Below are positions 49,446 to 52,517 of a DNA stretch of 52,517 nucleotides, piece by piece. Position 1 is the stretch's first letter. Each line of letters begins with the position of its first letter. Made by a program: the position numbers and the translations under genes. This DNA comes from Deltaproteobacteria bacterium (lineage in GTDB: Bacteria > Desulfobacterota > Deferrimicrobia > Deferrimicrobiales > Deferrimicrobiaceae): contig CP070783.1 of assembly GCA_020346465.1 (NCBI GenBank), forward strand, positions 1,178,809-1,231,325, in the 5' to 3' direction. The notes beneath the pieces were generated by a model that saw only the letters and a program-made list of their open reading frames with translations, did not search any database and was not told the origin of the DNA.

Positions 49446-51707
49446 TCAATCCTCCCCCGTCTCCCGCACCTTCCCGGAGGCGACCCGGAGCATGTTGACG
49501 GCGCAAAGCTGCCTTTCGAACTCGGCGGGGTCGTGCGTCGGAAGCCGGCAGACGCGGCCTTCGCAGACATAGGCGGTCGCCTGACGGTCCAGCGCCTCTT
49601 TCCCGTCCAGGAGCGGGACGATCCGGGCGTTCTTCTCCTGGTCTTCCCCTTCGGTCACGACCGAAAGGATCCGGTTCGGAACAAACCGTCTCCGGAACAC
49701 GGACAAAAGAGATGCCGTCATCTCCTTCTTCCCCTGCGGGGCGACAAGGAGGATCTGCTTGGGCGCATCGAGAAGGAAGTCGACGGCCAGCAGCATCTCG
49801 GAAAGAGCGGCCGGGCTGGTGCGCAAGACTTCCTCCATGTACCGGAAAACCCCCTCCGCCCTTCTTCGGTACCCGTCTTCGGCCGTGAATTCATGGAGCC
49901 GCAGGAGGTTCAGGGCCGCCACGGAATTCCCCGACGGCTCCGCGCCGTCGTAGGACGGTTTCTCCCGCACCAGAAGATCCTCGTGGTCGTCGCCGGTCAG
50001 GAAATAGCCGCCCCGGGACTTGTCCTCGAAACGGGCCTCCAGGATGGCGTCCAGCTCGACCGCCTTTTCCAGCCACAGCGGGTCGCCGCCGGCCTCGTAC
50101 AGGTCCAGGAGCCCGGCGATCAGGAAGGCATAGTCTTCCAGGTATGCGTTTTTCCCCGCCTGTCCGTCCGTGCAGGTCCGGCAGAGCCGGCCTTCGCGCC
50201 GGAGGTTCCCGAGGAGGAAACGGGCGGCATCGGCCGCCCGCTCGACATAGCGGGAATCGTCCAGGACGAGACCGGCGCGGGCATACGCGGAAATCGCCAG
50301 CCCGTTCCATGCGGTCAGGATCTTCTCGTCCCGCAGCGGATGAGGCCGGCGGCTCCTCTCCCGGTACAGAAGCTCCTTCGCCTCCGAGAGGACGGCGCGC
50401 AACTCCTCCTCCGGGATCTTCAGGCTACCGGCAACGGCCGCGGGGGATTCCGAAGCGTGCAGGACGGTCCGCCCCTCGAAGTTCCCCTGTTCGCTCACCC
50501 CGAAATACCGGCCGACGATCCGGGATCGTTCCGGGCCGAGGATCGCCTCCAGCTCCTGCGGGGTCCACGTGAAGAAGAATCCTTCCTCCCGCCTGCCGCC
50601 CGGGACGAGGCTGTCCGCATCCGTGGCGGAATAGAACCCCCCTTGGGGCGCGGTCATATCCCGCTCGATGAAGCGCAGGGTCTCCCGAACGACCCGCGCG
50701 AACTCCTTCTCGCCCGTCGCCTGATAGGCCTCCAGGTAGGCGACGACCAGGAGCGCGCTGTCGTAGAGCATCTTCTCGAAATGGGGGACAAGCCACTGTC
50801 CGTCCGTCGAGTAGCGATGAAATCCCCCCGCCACGTGGTCGTACATCCCTCCCCCCGCCATCTTCGCAAGGGTGAGTCTCGCCATTTCGAGAAATTCCGG
50901 TTCCCCGGTCCGCCTGTGGTAGCGGAGGAGAAACCGGACGGGCAGGCTGCTGGGAAACTTCGGCGCCCCGTCGAGTCCCCCGTTCACGGGGTCGAAACGG
51001 CTTCGGTAGAATTGCGCGGCCGCGGAAAGGGTCTCGGCGGTCGGAAGTTCCTTCCCCCCTTCCGGGGACAGGGCCTCCCGCAGGTATCCGGTCAGCTGGA
51101 GACCGACCTCCGCGACCTGGTCGGACCTGGCATGGTAGGCGTTCCGCAATCCTTTCAGGAGGCCGAGGAACCCGACCCCCCGTCCCGAACCGTCGTCCCG
51201 CGGGGGGAAATAGGTCCCCCCGTAGAAAGGCTTCCGGTCCGGCGCCAGCCAGACGCTCAACGGCCAGCCGCCCTGGCCCGTCAGGGCCTGCACGGCCCTC
51301 ATGTAGATCGCGTCCACGTCCGGCCGCTCCTCCCGGTCCACCTTGACGGCGATGAAGTTCTCGTTCAGGAACCGGGCGATCTCCTCGTCCTCGAACGACT
51401 CCTCCTCCATGACGTGGCACCAGTGGCAGGTGGAGTACCCGATGCTGATGAACACGGGGCGGCCGACCGTTCCCGCCTGCTCGAACGCCTCGTCCCCCCA
51501 GGGATACCAGTCGACGGGATTGTGGGCGTGCTGGAGGAGGTAAGGACTCGTCTCGAGGAAGAGCCGGTTCGTGTACTTCGCCCCGCCGTCCGGAGCCAGG
51601 TGCTTCGTCCTCGGCCGGTACCCTTTGCCCCTCGTTTTCCTCGCCTGCTCGAATCGCCGAAGCAGCTCCGGGTCGTACCCGGGGGCTCCCGGCAAAGGAG
51701 AGACCAT
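49446..51707 (-). CDS. YyaL-type thioredoxin-domain protein (DUF255 + six-hairpin domain)
   Basis: A 753-residue protein. The N-terminal DUF255 domain has the thioredoxin-like CxxC, Cys94/Cys97 in [15 protein letters not shown], after [18 protein letters not shown]. The rest (about 200-753) is an alpha/alpha-toroid like N-acylglucosamine 2-epimerases. Family members are soluble and their reaction is not settled. ATG 51707 has GGAGGAATGGACC ahead; ATG 51734 is the alternative. It follows a VanZ-domain gene on the same strand by 99 bases. Confidence 0.9.
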   Translation of the reverse strand: MVSPLPGAPGYDPELLRRFEQARKTRGKGYRPRTKHLAPDGGAKYTNRLFLETSPYLLQHAHNPVDWYPWGDEAFEQAGTVGRPVFISIGYSTCHWCHVMEEESFEDEEIARFLNENFIAVKVDREERPDVDAIYMRAVQALTGQGGWPLSVWLAPDRKPFYGGTYFPPRDDGSGRGVGFLGLLKGLRNAYHARSDQVAEVGLQLTGYLREALSPEGGKELPTAETLSAAAQFYRSRFDPVNGGLDGAPKFPSSLPVRFLLRYHRRTGEPEFLEMARLTLAKMAGGGMYDHVAGGFHRYSTDGQWLVPHFEKMLYDSALLVVAYLEAYQATGEKEFARVVRETLRFIERDMTAPQGGFYSATDADSLVPGGRREEGFFFTWTPQELEAILGPERSRIVGRYFGVSEQGNFEGRTVLHASESPAAVAGSLKIPEEELRAVLSEAKELLYRERSRRPHPLRDEKILTAWNGLAISAYARAGLVLDDSRYVERAADAARFLLGNLRREGRLCRTCTDGQAGKNAYLEDYAFLIAGLLDLYEAGGDPLWLEKAVELDAILEARFEDKSRGGYFLTGDDHEDLLVREKPSYDGAEPSGNSVAALNLLRLHEFTAEDGYRRRAEGVFRYMEEVLRTSPAALSEMLLAVDFLLDAPKQILLVAPQGKKEMTASLLSVFRRRFVPNRILSVVTEGEDQEKNARIVPLLDGKEALDRQATAYVCEGRVCRLPTHDPAEFERQLCAVNMLRVASGKVRETGED

Positions 51708-51806
51708 GGTCCATTCCTCCAGGGAAAACAGCATCTCCCCTTGCGATGCCCTTCCAGGCCTGTTGGTTTTATCAAAGGGAAAAGGGACAGATCCGGAAAT
51801 TCGCGA

Positions 51807-52517
51807 CTATTCGAGGCGCACGTAGTCCACGAAAACGGTCCGTGGTGCAGACAACTTCGTCGCAAAAAGCCCCAAACCCCGGATCTCCCCAAGATCCATC
51901 TTTCGGCTTTGGGGGGCACCGGCCACCTCGCTCAGGTCGATCCCGAGTTCGTTCCATCCCGGGCGAAGGAGGAGAGTCCGGTTGAACCGGTCCTCGTACG
52001 CCTGTTCCCTTTCCTCGTGCCGACGGTCGTGAATCCGGCAAGTGATGGGGATCTCTTCCGACGCCGGGTTGAAAACCTCAAGGCGGAGGAAATGGTAGTT
52101 CTTCCAGTTCCGCGGGAAATAGACCAGGGAGATGCCGGAGTAGAGAGAGGGTTCCATCTCCACACGCAGGGACGCATTGCCGTGACGGGAGACGGAACGG
52201 TCCACCGATGCGCGGGCACCCCCTTCCCAGCGGTCCTTCTCGAAAGGAGTTTCGAAGTCGGCAAGAAGCGGGAACTGGGCTCTGGCGATCCCTTCGTCGG
52301 CGACTGCCACCGCCAGAGGAAGAGATGCAACGAGAAGAAGGACAACCGACAGCCCCCTCACCATACGCCGCCTCCCGCGGGAAAGAATGTGCGACGAAGG
52401 GGAAACCCAGGAAAGAGCGATGACTCCCCCCACCTGATCCATGAGAAGATCCCCGAGCGATGCGTCCCCCCCCACCAGGAACTGGATTCCTTCCGTCACG
52501 ACACCCCCGACAAGGCA
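51807..52517 (-). CDS. VanZ-domain protein fused to an exported domain, 5' end outside window
   Basis: The minus frame is open from the window end to TAG/TGA at 51807. The first visible residues, GGVVTEGIQFLVGGDASLGD, are the end of a VanZ motif (EgxQ...R/DaslxDllxNxxG). A helix (GLSVVLLLVASLPLAVAVA) follows, then about 165 residues of beta-rich sequence with FETPFEKDRWEGGARAS and LRLEVFNPASEEIPITCRI, which suggests a carbohydrate-binding or CIA30-like fold. The N-terminal VanZ helices lie outside. VanZ proteins are membrane proteins linked to glycopeptide or lipid handling; the function of the exported part is unknown. Confidence 0.65.
   Translation of the reverse strand, partial: CLVGGVVTEGIQFLVGGDASLGDLLMDQVGGVIALSWVSPSSHILSRGRRRMVRGLSVVLLLVASLPLAVAVADEGIARAQFPLLADFETPFEKDRWEGGARASVDRSVSRHGNASLRVEMEPSLYSGISLVYFPRNWKNYHFLRLEVFNPASEEIPITCRIHDRRHEEREQAYEDRFNRTLLLRPGWNELGIDLSEVAGAPQSRKMDLGEIRGLGLFATKLSAPRTVFVDYVRLE

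Overview
This G+C-rich bacterial window reads as a mesophilic, respiring anaerobe of the Deltaproteobacteria/Desulfobacterota type; that is an inference. It rests on a multihaem cytochrome c and NrfD/HybA-like membrane redox operon, a class III-type cytochrome c, class I fumarase, lipoylated 2-oxoacid dehydrogenases, LpxH (so a lipid A outer membrane) and several lipoproteins. A Deferrimicrobium-like lineage would fit, but no marker gene here proves it. Most genes lie on the minus strand.

Layout. 1-4457: a truncated secreted protein, then a metalloid/stress group (CxxC redox mini-protein, ArsP-like permease, divergent ACR3 arsenite exporter, tandem Usp protein). 4680-7372: a COG0523 GTPase and a tRNA-Leu(GAG) integration hot spot. 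The tRNA 3' end occurs three times, each copy followed by its own terminator hairpin, with a PHD/PIN toxin-antitoxin pair between the scars. 7432-18929: a long minus-strand operon carrying two complete 2-oxoacid dehydrogenase complexes (E1 alpha, E1 beta, E2 twice) that share one lpd, followed by lipB, lipA, a THUMP protein and dinB. A decayed aldehyde dehydrogenase sits inside it. 19066-21494: an unknown protein, an intact aldehyde dehydrogenase and a 3' fragment of a 4-hydroxybutyryl-CoA dehydratase/HpaB-family gene.

22553-31605: the most interesting part, a ten-gene minus-strand run. In transcription order it encodes two paralogous small membrane proteins, a third membrane protein with the same C-terminal module, a class III-type cytochrome c, a TAT-exported 4x[4Fe-4S] protein, an NrfD/HybB-like membrane subunit, a 13-haem membrane-anchored cytochrome c, a cytochrome b, a sensor kinase and a NarL-type regulator. 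Both paralogues carry a matching promoter and upstream box, so the locus looks like a self-regulated quinone/periplasm electron-transfer complex. It resembles the Hmc/Tmc/Cbc type but has small subunits I do not recognise.

31674-41051: an M56/M48 membrane peptidase with a partner, a CcoN-like small membrane protein, then a housekeeping run (RNase E/G, HAD phosphatase, PmbA/TldD, GNAT, RecN, NAD kinase). 41142-52517: lipoprotein and MORN genes, RarA, a CsgG/DUF799/PEGA lipoprotein set, ferredoxin, class I fumarase, an MFS transporter, pterin dehydratase, a YyaL-type thioredoxin-domain protein and a VanZ-domain fusion cut by the window end.
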